A DNA stretch of 64,000 nt. It comes from Methylocystis sp. H62 (GTDB taxonomy: Bacteria > Pseudomonadota > Alphaproteobacteria > Rhizobiales > Beijerinckiaceae). This document shows, in pieces, positions 36,042-44,789 of this stretch (the first letter of the stretch is position 1; the number at the start of each line of letters is the position of its first letter). Position numbers and translations under genes: made by a program. Below the pieces are notes generated by a model. It searched no databases and was not told where the DNA came from. It saw only the letters and a list, made by a program, of their open reading frames with translations. The DNA lies in NCBI RefSeq assembly GCF_015709515.1, contig NZ_JADNQZ010000041.1, positions 1 to 64,000 on the forward strand, in the 5' to 3' direction.

Positions 36042-36413
36042 TCACTCTTCGGGACTGTTTGCAGCGTTCGTCGTATCCGGTTTGGCCGTCGCCGGAATTG
36101 GGAGGTAGCCCAATTCGTCGTCGAGGGCGGCAAATTCTTTGTAGGCTAAGTCCAGCGCCGCCGTGGCCTCGCTCATGGCGAGTCTAACCTCATGGAGCCG
36201 AGCAATGGTCGCCTGGCCAGTCTGTATGAGATGCGATCTCGCGGGCGAAGCGTTGCCATTGAACGTTGCGATTTCGACACGGCCCTGCCACTCGGCAAGC
36301 GCCCGACGCGCGGCCGCCTCCTCCTGTTCCAGCCCTTCAACCCGGGTGAGCGCCTCGCGGTAGCAGTGCAAAGCCTTGACAGCTCGCTGTTCGAGATCGG
36401 CATTGTCGCCCAC
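36042..36413 (-). CDS. Small coiled-coil protein of unknown function
   Basis: A 123-residue hydrophilic protein. Helical heptads rich in Ala, Glu and Leu run from residue 8 to 50 (LEQRAVKALHCYREALTRVE) and 65 to 100, with a disordered C-terminus (KPDTTNAANSPEE). No signal peptide or known domain. It lies tail-to-tail with luxR. Codon use is like its neighbours, so it is probably a genuine plasmid gene. Confidence 0.55.
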   Translation of the reverse strand: MGDNADLEQRAVKALHCYREALTRVEGLEQEEAAARRALAEWQGRVEIATFNGNASPARSHLIQTGQATIARLHEVRLAMSEATAALDLAYKEFAALDDELGYLPIPATAKPDTTNAANSPEE

Positions 36414-36499
36414 GGTCCCATCTCTCCGAGCAGGATTTTGTTTAAACTACCGAATTTTCGTTTTCGAACTCTAAACGGAGCGGCGCCCGAAGACTTGGC

Positions 36500-36742
36500 C
36501 GGCGCGTCGATCGCGTCGGCGATGTCGGCGCCGCCGTAGTAGCGGCTATGGGGCAGGCCCTCGACGGTCTACTTGGTCAAGACCGAGGCCTGCGATTCGA
36601 GCACCAAGCGCGAGATGATGTTTTCGGAGGCGATCAGCTCGATCCCGTCCTGCTGCCGGCAGAGTTCGCAGCGAATGAAATCGGCAAGTTCCGGATCAGC
36701 GTCCAGGCGGGTCGTGAAGTAGCCATCGTGGAGGTGAGACAT
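36500..36742 (-). pseudogene. glyA: Truncated serine hydroxymethyltransferase (glyA) remnant
   Basis: The minus strand from the ATG at 36740-36742 encodes the start of Gly[21 protein letters not shown], then [20 protein letters not shown], then an in-frame TAG at 36569-36571 where the enzyme has the NKYAEG stretch, then EGLPHSRYYGG. Similarity fades by about 36510 and the remaining 330 or so residues are missing. It is clearly dead. GlyA interconverts serine and glycine with tetrahydrofolate and is central to the serine cycle of many methylotrophs. The fragment probably marks a recombination scar. Confidence 0.82.
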
Positions 36743-36920
36743 CCGATCCTCTCGGGCGGGCGCGCATTTTCGAGCGCGGTCCAGACTTCCGCTCCCAGGC
36801 TGTCACCTCGACGAAGACGAATCGACGGGCGTTCTCTGGATACTGCGAAGGCGTTGCGAACAAAACGCGAAATGTGGTTCAGTGGACCGAGCGGCATGTG
36901 GCGGTGTGGAGAATCAGACC

Positions 36921-37586
36921 GTGTGCAATCTGTATTCGGTGACGAAGGGTCAGCAGGCGATCCGCGAGTTCGCCGGCGCCATGCGCGACCGCACCGGCAA
37001 TCTGCCGCCTTTCCCCGCTATCTTTCCCGACTACCCCGCCCCGATCGTCCGAAATCAACCGGAAGGGCGCGAGTTGACGCTGGCGCGGTGGGGAATGCCC
37101 TCGCCGGTCTTTGCGCTGAAAGGCAGGAACTCGGATCCTGGCGTCACCAATGTTCGCAACGTCAATTCCCCGCATTGGCGGCGTTGGCTCGGGATCGAGA
37201 ACCGTTGCGTCGTGCCTTTCACCAGCTTCTCCGAGAACGAGGCGCTGCCCGACGGCACACACCCGACGGTGTGGTTTGCGCTCGACGAGACGCGGCCGCT
37301 GGCGTTCTTCGCCGGAATCTGGACCCTCTGGACGTCCGTGCGAAAGGTGAAGGAAGGCGAGACGACCAATGACGTCTTTGCGTTTCTGACCACCGAGCCG
37401 AATAATGTGGTTGGCGCGATCCATCCGAAGGCGATGCCCGCCATTCTGACGACGCGCAAGGAAATCGACCTCTGGATGACCGCGCCGGGCGAGCAAGCGC
37501 TCGAGCTGCAGCAGCCGCTTGCCGACGATGTTCTCATGATCGTCGCGAGGGGCGAGAAGCAGGATGAGGGAGGCCTTGCGGCCTGA
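36921..37586 (+). CDS. SRAP/YedK-family DNA-protein crosslink protein
   Basis: A 221-residue SOS-response-associated protein that traps abasic sites in single-stranded DNA through its second-residue cysteine. The GTG at 36921 gives (M)CNLYSVTKG, placing Cys2 correctly. The other active-site blocks are NVRNVNSPHW, RCVVPFTSFSENE (with the catalytic Glu) and AIHPKAMPAILT (with the His). The stop is directly followed by dinB, so the two DNA-damage proteins are made together. No clear LexA site was found by eye upstream. Confidence 0.9.
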   Translation: MCNLYSVTKGQQAIREFAGAMRDRTGNLPPFPAIFPDYPAPIVRNQPEGRELTLARWGMPSPVFALKGRNSDPGVTNVRNVNSPHWRRWLGIENRCVVPFTSFSENEALPDGTHPTVWFALDETRPLAFFAGIWTLWTSVRKVKEGETTNDVFAFLTTEPNNVVGAIHPKAMPAILTTRKEIDLWMTAPGEQALELQQPLADDVLMIVARGEKQDEGGLAA

Positions 37587-38741
37587 ATGATCATGCTCGC
37601 GCCGAACGACGTTTCAGACAGGGAGAGGAGCAACGTCGAAAGGCGGGATCAAGACGCAGCTTTCGAACCTGCACGACAGCGCAAAATCATCCACATCGAT
37701 ATGGACGCCTTTTACGCGTCCGTCGAGCAGCGCGACAATCCGGAGCTGCGTGGCAAGCCGGTCGCCGTTGGCGGATCGCGGGAGCGCGGCGTCGTCGCGG
37801 CGGCAAGCTATGAGGCGCGAAAGTTCGGCATACGCTCGGCGATGCCGTCCGTCACCGCCAAACGGAAATGCCCTGACCTTATTTTTGTGAAGCCGCGTTT
37901 CGACGCCTACAAAGACGTGTCACGACAGATCCGTGCGATCTTCGCCGAGTACACGCCGATCATCGAACCGCTGTCGCTGGACGAGGCCTATCTCGATGCG
38001 AGCGAAAATCTGAAGGGGATCGCCTTGGCGACACATATCGCCGAGGACATACGGGCGAAGATCCGCGCCGAAACCGGCCTTACGGCCTCAGCTGGGGTCT
38101 CCTACAACAAGTTCCTGGCGAAGCTCGCCTCCGATTACAGGAAGCCGGACGGCCTGTTCGTCATCACGCCGAAGATGGGGCCGGCCTTTGTCGAGACTCT
38201 GCCGGTCGGGAAATTCCATGGCGTGGGGCCGGCGACGACCGCGAAGATGAACCGGCTCGGCATCCAAACCGGACTCGATTTGAGAGCGCAGACGCATTCC
38301 TTCCTTCAGCAGCATTTCGGCAATGCCGGGCCATTCTATTATTGGATTGCGCGCGGCGTCGACGACAGGCCGGTCCGAGCTGACCGCATTCGCAAGTCGG
38401 TCGGCGCCGAAAACACTTTTTCCGATGACCTCTTCACGTTCGAGGCGGCGCGCGACGCGCTCCAGCCGATCTTCGAAAAGGTCTGGCGCTATTGTGAGGG
38501 AAGCCGCATCGGTGGGCGCACCGTGACGCTGAAAGTCAAATATGCCGACTTTCGCCAGATCACTCGCAGTCGGACCAGCGCCGCATCAATTGCGACGCAA
38601 GCGGAACTCGAACATCTCGCCGTCACTTTGCTTGGACCCGTCTTTCCCGTGCAAAAGGGAATCCGGCTTCTGGGCGTATCGTTGTCATCTCTCGAAGAGG
38701 CGCGGCCGACACTTGACGCACAATTGAAGTTGAACCTTTAG
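37587..38741 (+). CDS. dinB: DNA polymerase IV (Y-family translesion polymerase)
   Basis: A 384-residue DinB. The catalytic acidic residues are in IIHIDMDAFYASVEQRDNPE (residues about 34-53) and EPLSLDEAYLD (DE pair), the HhH region is VGKFHGVGPATTAKM, and the little-finger domain follows. The C-terminus QLKLNL resembles a beta-clamp-binding QLxLF peptide. It extends lesions in a mutagenic manner. The first 30 residues are an unusual polar extension; a start nearer residue 30 is conceivable. It abuts the SRAP gene with no gap. Confidence 0.93.
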   Translation: MIMLAPNDVSDRERSNVERRDQDAAFEPARQRKIIHIDMDAFYASVEQRDNPELRGKPVAVGGSRERGVVAAASYEARKFGIRSAMPSVTAKRKCPDLIFVKPRFDAYKDVSRQIRAIFAEYTPIIEPLSLDEAYLDASENLKGIALATHIAEDIRAKIRAETGLTASAGVSYNKFLAKLASDYRKPDGLFVITPKMGPAFVETLPVGKFHGVGPATTAKMNRLGIQTGLDLRAQTHSFLQQHFGNAGPFYYWIARGVDDRPVRADRIRKSVGAENTFSDDLFTFEAARDALQPIFEKVWRYCEGSRIGGRTVTLKVKYADFRQITRSRTSAASIATQAELEHLAVTLLGPVFPVQKGIRLLGVSLSSLEEARPTLDAQLKLNL

Positions 38742-39379
38742 CGTAACTTAGAGGACGACTGCGTTCCACAATTGCTGTTTCTTTTCCACGCGGTTTCCGC
38801 GAAATGGACGAGATCCATTCCGCCTTGTCCATAAATTTGCCCGACGCCATTTTCGTCGCAGAGGAGCCCAACATCTGCCGCCACGGCGCAAAGCATTATC
38901 TCAGGAGCCAAGTCCTTCGGGAGGAAAAATGCAACGTAGGGATAGCTTGCTTGGTGCTGGCCGCCGAACGCGCCTGCGTTGCAGCTGGACACGGGCGTCG
39001 CGCCGTATGCCGAGATTGCGATCGTCGCTGCGGCGACTCCGACATCCAGCCCCCAGAGCGCTGGTTCGTCGTCGAATGCGGTAACCCGCTCTTCTTCGAA
39101 GGCCGAGGCTTCCGCCTCGACGTCATCGGCCGTCTTCAGTCGGTCAATCACTTTGATCTCGATATCGAGAGTGGTGCGAACGAGGTCCCACCCGCAGCCG
39201 CGTAGATCGTAGTACGAACGATTGCCGGCGAGCGCGCCCTCCTCCTCCGCTTGTTCGAGTTCCTCTGGCGACACCACGGCCAAGTCCGCGACTTTCAGTT
39301 GGCGGAGAATCATTACGGGGAACAAGCGCGGCGCCCAATGCATGTGCGGTGACCTGACAAAAGATGCTCGTTGGAACAT
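38738..39379 (-). CDS. Unknown protein, divergent from the restriction-modification cassette
   Basis: A 213-residue protein not recognised. It has an N-terminal basic stretch (MFQRASFVRSPHMHWAPRLF), a charged region (SPEELEQAEEEGALAGNRSYYD), and a conserved-looking core with VAAATIAISAYGATPVSSCNAGAFGG and QASYPYVAFFLPKDLAPEIM. The ATG at 39377-39379 was chosen to leave room for the divergent promoter; an ATG at 39454 would overlap the neighbouring gene. Its last base pairs overlap the end of dinB on the other strand. Confidence 0.6.
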   Translation of the reverse strand: MFQRASFVRSPHMHWAPRLFPVMILRQLKVADLAVVSPEELEQAEEEGALAGNRSYYDLRGCGWDLVRTTLDIEIKVIDRLKTADDVEAEASAFEEERVTAFDDEPALWGLDVGVAAATIAISAYGATPVSSCNAGAFGGQHQASYPYVAFFLPKDLAPEIMLCAVAADVGLLCDENGVGQIYGQGGMDLVHFAETAWKRNSNCGTQSSSKLR

Positions 39380-39491
39380 AGCACGCGCGGGCGCCGTCAC
39401 GTGATCGAGACCTTTGTCCTCGATGCCGGAATTTAAGGAACAAACATCGAACATACTGGACTTGGCGCCAAAAAGGCGCCAGCCTCACTCC

Positions 39492-39707
39492 ATGACTGAT
39501 TCTTCAAAAAACCCGGCGATTCGCGGACTGGATCGCATAAATCTTCGGCTGTCGTCCGAGACGTTCGAGGCGATCGACCATGCGCGGAGCACGCGCCCCG
39601 GCAATGTCTCTCGCAACACTTGGATTGCGGAAGCTATCAAAGAAAAGCTCGCGCGGGACGACGTTCAAGTTGGCCGCCAAGCCTTCGATCGGAAGCGGCA
39701 TGCCTAA
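39492..39707 (+). CDS. Ribbon-helix-helix protein, putative controller of the R-M cassette
   Basis: A 71-residue protein with an RHH-like core: INLRLSSETFEAIDHARSTR (beta strand and first helix), then GNVSRNTWIAEAIKEKLAR (second helix). Such CopG/Arc-type proteins are DNA-binding repressors. Its last codons overlap the methyltransferase start (GCATGCCTAA), so the two are co-translated and it probably times cassette expression. An ATG at 39423 in frame would add 23 residues. Confidence 0.65.
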   Translation: MTDSSKNPAIRGLDRINLRLSSETFEAIDHARSTRPGNVSRNTWIAEAIKEKLARDDVQVGRQAFDRKRHA

Positions 39708-40845
39708 CTTTTATGAGTTTTTTGCCGGAGGCGGGATGGCCCGAGCAGGACTCGGCGCAGGTTGGACATGCCTTTTCGCGAATGATTTCGATCACAAGAA
39801 AGGCCTCGCGTATCAAGCCAACTGGGGCACGGGCGGAGAGCTCAAAATTGGCGATGTTCGAAAAATCACGGCAGGTGAATTGTCCGGATACGCCGACCTT
39901 ATTTGGGGGTCGTTCCCTTGCCAGGATTTATCACTGGCCGGGGGTGGAGCAGGATTGAAGGGGGAGCGGTCTGGAACATTCTATCCGTTTTGGGACGTCA
40001 TCACGGGGCTGATCGACGACGATCGTGCGCCGAAGATTATCGCGATCGAGAATGTTTGCGGCACGCTGACTTCTCACGACGGACGAGATTTCGAAGCGAT
40101 CTGCAAGACCTTCGCCGATGCTGGATATCGATATGGGGCTGTGATCATCAACGCCTCTTTGTTCGTTCCGCAATCGCGGCCGCGATTATTCGTTATTGGC
40201 GTACGGGACGATGTGACGATCGACCCGTCGCTCTTGTCGCCGGAGCCAATCGAGCCGTTTCACACGCTCGGATTGCGCAGAGCAGTCGACGGCATATCCG
40301 CCCGCGCCAGGAAGAAGATGCTCTGGTGGAATTTACCGACACCGCCGCGTCGTAAGAATTCTTTCGCTGATATCATCGAAGAAAATCCTTCGAGCGTCGA
40401 ATGGCACACCGCAGCCGAAACCAAGCAGATCCTTGCAAAAATGTCTGCGGTCAATCTAGCGAAGGTTGAAGCCGCCAAGCGCTCTGGTCGGCGGATGGTG
40501 GGCGGGGTCTATAAGCGCACCCGGTTCGACGAAAATGGCGTAAAGGTGCAGCGGGCGGAAATTCGGTTCGACGATGTCGCGGGGTGTTTGCGCACGCCGG
40601 CAGGCGGTTCAAGCCGACAGACAATTGTTGTCGTCGATGGAAACAAGATTCGCTCGCGCCTGATTTCCTCACGAGAGACCGCCCGGTTAATGGGCCTCGA
40701 CGATGGATACAAACTGCCGAAGAACTATAACGAGGCTTATCATTTGACGGGCGACGGCGTCGCCGTCGATGTCGTGCGGCATTTGGCATGTTATCTGCTC
40801 GAGCCGCTTCTTGGCGTCTGCGCTGCGGCGGAGAAGGCCGCGTGA
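39700..40845 (+). CDS. C5-cytosine DNA methyltransferase
   Basis: A 381-residue enzyme that methylates cytosine in DNA. Motif I is FFAGGGMARAGL (7-18), motif IV with the catalytic Cys74 is GSFPCQDLSLAG, motif VI is AIENVCG (ENV 117-119), motif VIII is PQSRPRLFVIGV, and motif X is HLTGDGVAVDVV. The region between VIII and IX is the target-recognition domain; its site is unknown. GGAAG lies just before the ATG at 39700. The stop overlaps the next gene in GTGA, so protection and cleavage proteins are coupled. Confidence 0.94.
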   Translation: MPNFYEFFAGGGMARAGLGAGWTCLFANDFDHKKGLAYQANWGTGGELKIGDVRKITAGELSGYADLIWGSFPCQDLSLAGGGAGLKGERSGTFYPFWDVITGLIDDDRAPKIIAIENVCGTLTSHDGRDFEAICKTFADAGYRYGAVIINASLFVPQSRPRLFVIGVRDDVTIDPSLLSPEPIEPFHTLGLRRAVDGISARARKKMLWWNLPTPPRRKNSFADIIEENPSSVEWHTAAETKQILAKMSAVNLAKVEAAKRSGRRMVGGVYKRTRFDENGVKVQRAEIRFDDVAGCLRTPAGGSSRQTIVVVDGNKIRSRLISSRETARLMGLDDGYKLPKNYNEAYHLTGDGVAVDVVRHLACYLLEPLLGVCAAAEKAA

Positions 40846-41702
40846 GCGTGATCCCATGCGAGCAGGATCCAAACCTGCGCCTTCAGATCGAACAATTTGC
40901 TGAAGTGCTCAAGACGCAAGCCCATAAGCTGGGCGACCATGGGCTTGCGGAGAAAGACTTCTATGCTTCCCCGATATTTCGTGGCGCTATCCAGCAGGTG
41001 CGCGGAGAATTTTCCGCGACGATGCGAGACAAGCGGGAATTCGTCCAGCACGTGCTCAATCACCTGGAGGACCGCGGATACATTGCGAGTTGGGACCGTG
41101 CTAAGCGTGGCGTGCTGCACGACTATGTTGTGAAACTTAAAAGCGGACGAACCGCAATCATCGACCTGAAAGGCTGTTTGGACGGCGACAACTCCAAAAT
41201 TTTCGAGCGCCCGGGAGGCGCGGATGAATTTGTCATCTGGAGCTTGTGCACAAACGTCGGCGCCGACCCACGGCGTAACGCCTGGTCCGGCGTTCATACG
41301 CGCATAAGCGCACAGATAATCACTCGCAATCAGTGCGTCGACGGCCTCATAATTTGGGATATGGTGTGTGGAACAATTGGACGTGCTTGTCCAAAGCTGG
41401 CGACCGGAGGTGGCGTCGACAGAACGACAGTTATCGGCCCTTTCTGCGCGCCGCCGCCTTGCATCTATCTATTCCCCGCTTCGATTCCGTCTGCCGAAGC
41501 GCCGAAAGTCAGCGCTCAATCGCTGACGAACGTCGAACTCCTGGCCGCATTCCATTCTTGTTTTGGAGGTCGGGACGACGAGATCAATCATGTGAGTTTC
41601 GAATTCGCCTCTGTTGGCGAAGAGACAATGAGGCGCACGACAGTCGAACGCGGGGGCGTTGTCCAGCATTCCTCCGAAATGACGGCGATCCGACGTGCCT
41701 AG
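40842..41702 (+). CDS. Probable restriction endonuclease, PD-(D/E)XK-like
   Basis: A 286-residue protein with no family I recognise with certainty. Residues about 91-110 (VLHDYVVKLKSGRTAIIDLK) resemble a PD-(D/E)XK nuclease core: D94, then D108-x-K110 at the end of a hydrophobic strand, followed by GCLDGDN and ADEFVIWSLCTN. Position and translational coupling to the cytosine methyltransferase make it the probable cognate endonuclease. The GTG at 40842 is used, with GGAG 9 bp upstream. The end overlaps the GIY-YIG gene by 8 bp. Confidence 0.68.
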   Translation: MSVIPCEQDPNLRLQIEQFAEVLKTQAHKLGDHGLAEKDFYASPIFRGAIQQVRGEFSATMRDKREFVQHVLNHLEDRGYIASWDRAKRGVLHDYVVKLKSGRTAIIDLKGCLDGDNSKIFERPGGADEFVIWSLCTNVGADPRRNAWSGVHTRISAQIITRNQCVDGLIIWDMVCGTIGRACPKLATGGGVDRTTVIGPFCAPPPCIYLFPASIPSAEAPKVSAQSLTNVELLAAFHSCFGGRDDEINHVSFEFASVGEETMRRTTVERGGVVQHSSEMTAIRRA

Positions 41703-42429
41703 CCCGAGCGATCATCCTCCCCGCCGCGATCCGGATTACGTAAACTTTCCACCGTTTGAAACGGAGGACTTGCGGGCTAATCTGACGAGATTTCTCGACA
41801 CGCCTTTCGAAGACGATTCCAGTCAGACGCGGAAAATTGGGCATTACAAGTGGGGCGTCTATGCCTTCTTCGATTATGACGGCGAACCAATTTACGTCGG
41901 GCAGACCAACGAGATGCTGCGCACTCGAATTCGCCGTCATCTGACCAACCAGCGCACCGATGCTGTGGCGATGTCAGTGCTTGATCCATTCGAAGTTCTC
42001 GAAATCGAGGTGTGGCCTCTACCACAATTCCAGGAAACAAATCGCGCTGATGTCGCCGCGCGCCAGCACCTCGACGCCTTGGAACGAGTGATAACACAGC
42101 GAGCCGTCGAACAGTCGGAGTTCAAAGCGATTTTGAACGAGAAAGACCCGCCGCTGGGGCCTCTCGTCGTCGAAGCTCCCCGATCATTGCGCGCGAGAAT
42201 TGTTTCTAACCGCGTATATGAGCTCCGGTCACATCCTGATTTTCGGATCGCTCGCAGATCGCTCATTATTTCGCGTCTTGCGCAAGTGATCTCCGAGCGA
42301 AAGGTGCAGGGTGGGTTACGACGCGTGCTTCTGACGCAAGCCATGCGCCTTCAGTGGTTGGCGTCTCGCCGTTATGACGCGCTTGGCGGCGCAGCGTCAG
42401 TCGAACAGGAAACCGACGAAGATGTTTGA
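41695..42429 (+). CDS. GIY-YIG nuclease in the R-M cassette
   Basis: A 244-residue protein. The GIY-YIG domain is at about 50-110: GVYAFFDYDGEPIYVGQT (GVY at 54-56, YVG at 67-69), followed by the catalytic-arginine helix LRTRIRRHL, with a conserved glutamate expected near HLDALERVI. The C-terminal 120 residues are helical and unfamiliar. It starts with GTG overlapping the preceding stop. Having this as well as a PD-(D/E)XK-like protein after one methyltransferase is unusual; it may be the real endonuclease, a subunit, or a nicking repair partner. Confidence 0.8.
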   Translation: MPSPSDHPPRRDPDYVNFPPFETEDLRANLTRFLDTPFEDDSSQTRKIGHYKWGVYAFFDYDGEPIYVGQTNEMLRTRIRRHLTNQRTDAVAMSVLDPFEVLEIEVWPLPQFQETNRADVAARQHLDALERVITQRAVEQSEFKAILNEKDPPLGPLVVEAPRSLRARIVSNRVYELRSHPDFRIARRSLIISRLAQVISERKVQGGLRRVLLTQAMRLQWLASRRYDALGGAASVEQETDEDV

Positions 42430-42596
42430 CCCGATGTCGCCGGGCGCGGGAAAGGCGTCGCCATCCGCCAAACGTGACCGGGTGATGGTTCTCGGGTCGT
42501 GGTGACAGTGGAGAGAGTAAGAGGGCCCTTTGGGCTTTGTGATGGAGCAGAGGGTGAGAGAGAGGCTTTCGCCCGCCCGTCGCGGAGTCTTGGGAC

Positions 42597-44684
42597 ATGT
42601 CGAAGGTCGTATTGACGGCGGCGCGAGATATTGCGCTCGATAAGCTTGTGGCGTCGGACGCGAATGTGCGCCGGATCAAGTCGGGTGTGAGCATCGAGGA
42701 TCTGGCGGAGGACATCGCCCGGCGCGGATTGTTGCAGTCGCTGAGCGTGCGGCCGGTGCGGGACGCCGAGGAGCAGGAAACCGGCAAATTCGCGGTGAGC
42801 GCGGGCGGTCGCAGGCTCGCCGCGCTGAAACGTCTCGTGAAGCAGAAGCGGCTGGCGAAGAACGCGCCAGTTCCCTGCATCGTGAAGACGGACGGGATCG
42901 AGGAAGAGGACTCGCTCGCCGAAAACACGATGCGTGAAGCGTTGCACCCGCTCGACCAATTCCGGGCGTTCAAGTCCTTGCATGATCAGGGTGTGACGAT
43001 CGACGAAATCGCCGCGCGGTTTTTCGTCGGCGAGCAGGTGGTGCGCCAGCGGCTGAAGCTCGCCGCGGCGAGTCAAAAGCTGCTTGATCTTTACGTCGGC
43101 GCGGAGTTGACCCTCGAACAGCTCATGGCGTTTTGCGTCACCGATGATCACGCCCGGCAGGAGCAGGTGTGGGAGGGGTTGAGCCGCTCCTATAATAAGG
43201 AGCCCTATACGATCCGGCGGATGCTGACCGAGGGCGCGGTCAAGGCGGGCGACAAGCGCGCCGTCTTCGTCGGCGTCGACGCCTACGAGGCGGCGGGCGG
43301 CGTGATCCTGCGCGATCTCTTTGTCCACGACCACGGCGGATGGCTGCAGGATGTCGCTTTGCTCGATCGCCTTGCGCGCGAAAAACTTAACCTAACGGCG
43401 GACGCCCTTCGCGCCGAGGGGTGGAAATGGTTCGAAGTCGCGATCGATTTTCCCTATGGCCATACGAGCGGCCTGCGGCGGCTGCCGGCGTGCTACGCGC
43501 CCATCTCGGAAGAGCAGCAGGCGCGTTATGACGCCGCGCTCGCCGAATATAACGAGCTGTCGGACGAGCATGAGGGCGCCGACGATCTTCCCGAGGAAGT
43601 CGACCACAGAATGGCCGAGCTCGAAATGGAGATCGCAGCGGTCGACGAACGTCCGGCGATCTATAATCCTGACGAAATTACCCGCGCCGGAATTTTCGTC
43701 AGCATCGACCATTCCGGCGCGTTGAATGTCGAGCGCGGATTCGTGCGCCCCGAAGACGAGGCGTCCGCCACAACTACGCAGATGAGCGCCGGAGCCGGAT
43801 CGGCGAGGGCGTCAAACGGCTCGGACGGCTCAATGGCCGACGACGCAATCGAGGGGCAGACGGCCGCCTCTTCGTCCACGCTCGGCGAGGACGAGACGGA
43901 GACCTCGTCAAAACTGTCCGACCGGCTTTTGAGTGAACTGACCGCGCATCGCACTCTCGCGTTGCGCGTCGCCCTGACCAATGATCCCGATGCGGCGTTT
44001 CTGGCGGCGACCCACGCCTTGGCTCTGAAGGCCTTCTATGGTTCGGGTCATTTCGATGGCTGCGTCGAACTCGAGACGAAAAACGTATTTCTTGGCTCCT
44101 ACGCGCCCGGCCTCGCCGACACGCCGGTCGCGCGAGCGAACGACGAAGCCAACGGGCATTGGCAATTGCGTCTGCCAAAGAGATCGCAGGATCTCTGGGC
44201 CTGGCTGGTGAAATCGGATCGGGACGCCACCGCCGGGCTCTTCGCTTATTGCGTCGGGCAGAGCGTCAACGCGCTCCAGCTTCCGCACGACCTTCGGCCG
44301 CGAGCGCTCGAACATGCCGATCAACTGGCCGAACATCTCGGGCTCGATATGAGCGCTCATTGGGCGCCGACTGCCGAGAGTTTTTTCGGCAAGGTGACCA
44401 AGGCGCGAATTCTCGCCGCCGTGCGCGAGGCGAAGGGCGAGGCGACCGCGCAGATGATCGATCACCTGAAGAAAGCCGACATGGCGACCGAAGCCGAGCG
44501 GTTGCTCCAGGGAACGGGCTGGCTGCCGGAGCCTCTGCGCACCGCGTCGTTGGAAGCGGCGGCGGATGCGCAGACCGGGGAAATTGGCGAAGGCGAAGCC
44601 TTGCCGGATTTCCTCGTGGAAGACGATGGCGATACGCCGACCGACGCCGAGGAGGATGAACCGCACGCGGCGGCGGCCGAGTAA
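42597..44684 (+). CDS. Large ParB/Spo0J-like plasmid protein
   Basis: A 695-residue protein. Residues about 1-130 are a ParB N-terminal domain (DANVRRIKSGVSIEDLAEDI, then AGGRRLAALKRL as the arginine box and SLAENTMREALHPLDQFRAF). A helix-turn-helix-like stretch (TIDEIAARFFVGEQVVRQRL) follows. The remaining 500 residues, with an acidic low-complexity part around 400-440, are typical of the large ParB-like proteins on alphaproteobacterial plasmids. It has no ParA partner next to it and heads a module with a helicase and a Toprim protein, so a nuclease, replication or DNA-maintenance role is as likely as partition. Confidence 0.82.
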   Translation: MSKVVLTAARDIALDKLVASDANVRRIKSGVSIEDLAEDIARRGLLQSLSVRPVRDAEEQETGKFAVSAGGRRLAALKRLVKQKRLAKNAPVPCIVKTDGIEEEDSLAENTMREALHPLDQFRAFKSLHDQGVTIDEIAARFFVGEQVVRQRLKLAAASQKLLDLYVGAELTLEQLMAFCVTDDHARQEQVWEGLSRSYNKEPYTIRRMLTEGAVKAGDKRAVFVGVDAYEAAGGVILRDLFVHDHGGWLQDVALLDRLAREKLNLTADALRAEGWKWFEVAIDFPYGHTSGLRRLPACYAPISEEQQARYDAALAEYNELSDEHEGADDLPEEVDHRMAELEMEIAAVDERPAIYNPDEITRAGIFVSIDHSGALNVERGFVRPEDEASATTTQMSAGAGSARASNGSDGSMADDAIEGQTAASSSTLGEDETETSSKLSDRLLSELTAHRTLALRVALTNDPDAAFLAATHALALKAFYGSGHFDGCVELETKNVFLGSYAPGLADTPVARANDEANGHWQLRLPKRSQDLWAWLVKSDRDATAGLFAYCVGQSVNALQLPHDLRPRALEHADQLAEHLGLDMSAHWAPTAESFFGKVTKARILAAVREAKGEATAQMIDHLKKADMATEAERLLQGTGWLPEPLRTASLEAAADAQTGEIGEGEALPDFLVEDDGDTPTDAEEDEPHAAAAE

Positions 44685-44789
44685 TTTTCCAGCGCGGAGC
44701 GGCGATAGCCGTCCCGCATCCGTCTTCCCATCACTCCCATCCAGAGGGCCCGGCCATCGCGCCGGGCTTTCGTCTTTCTGGAGCACTCC

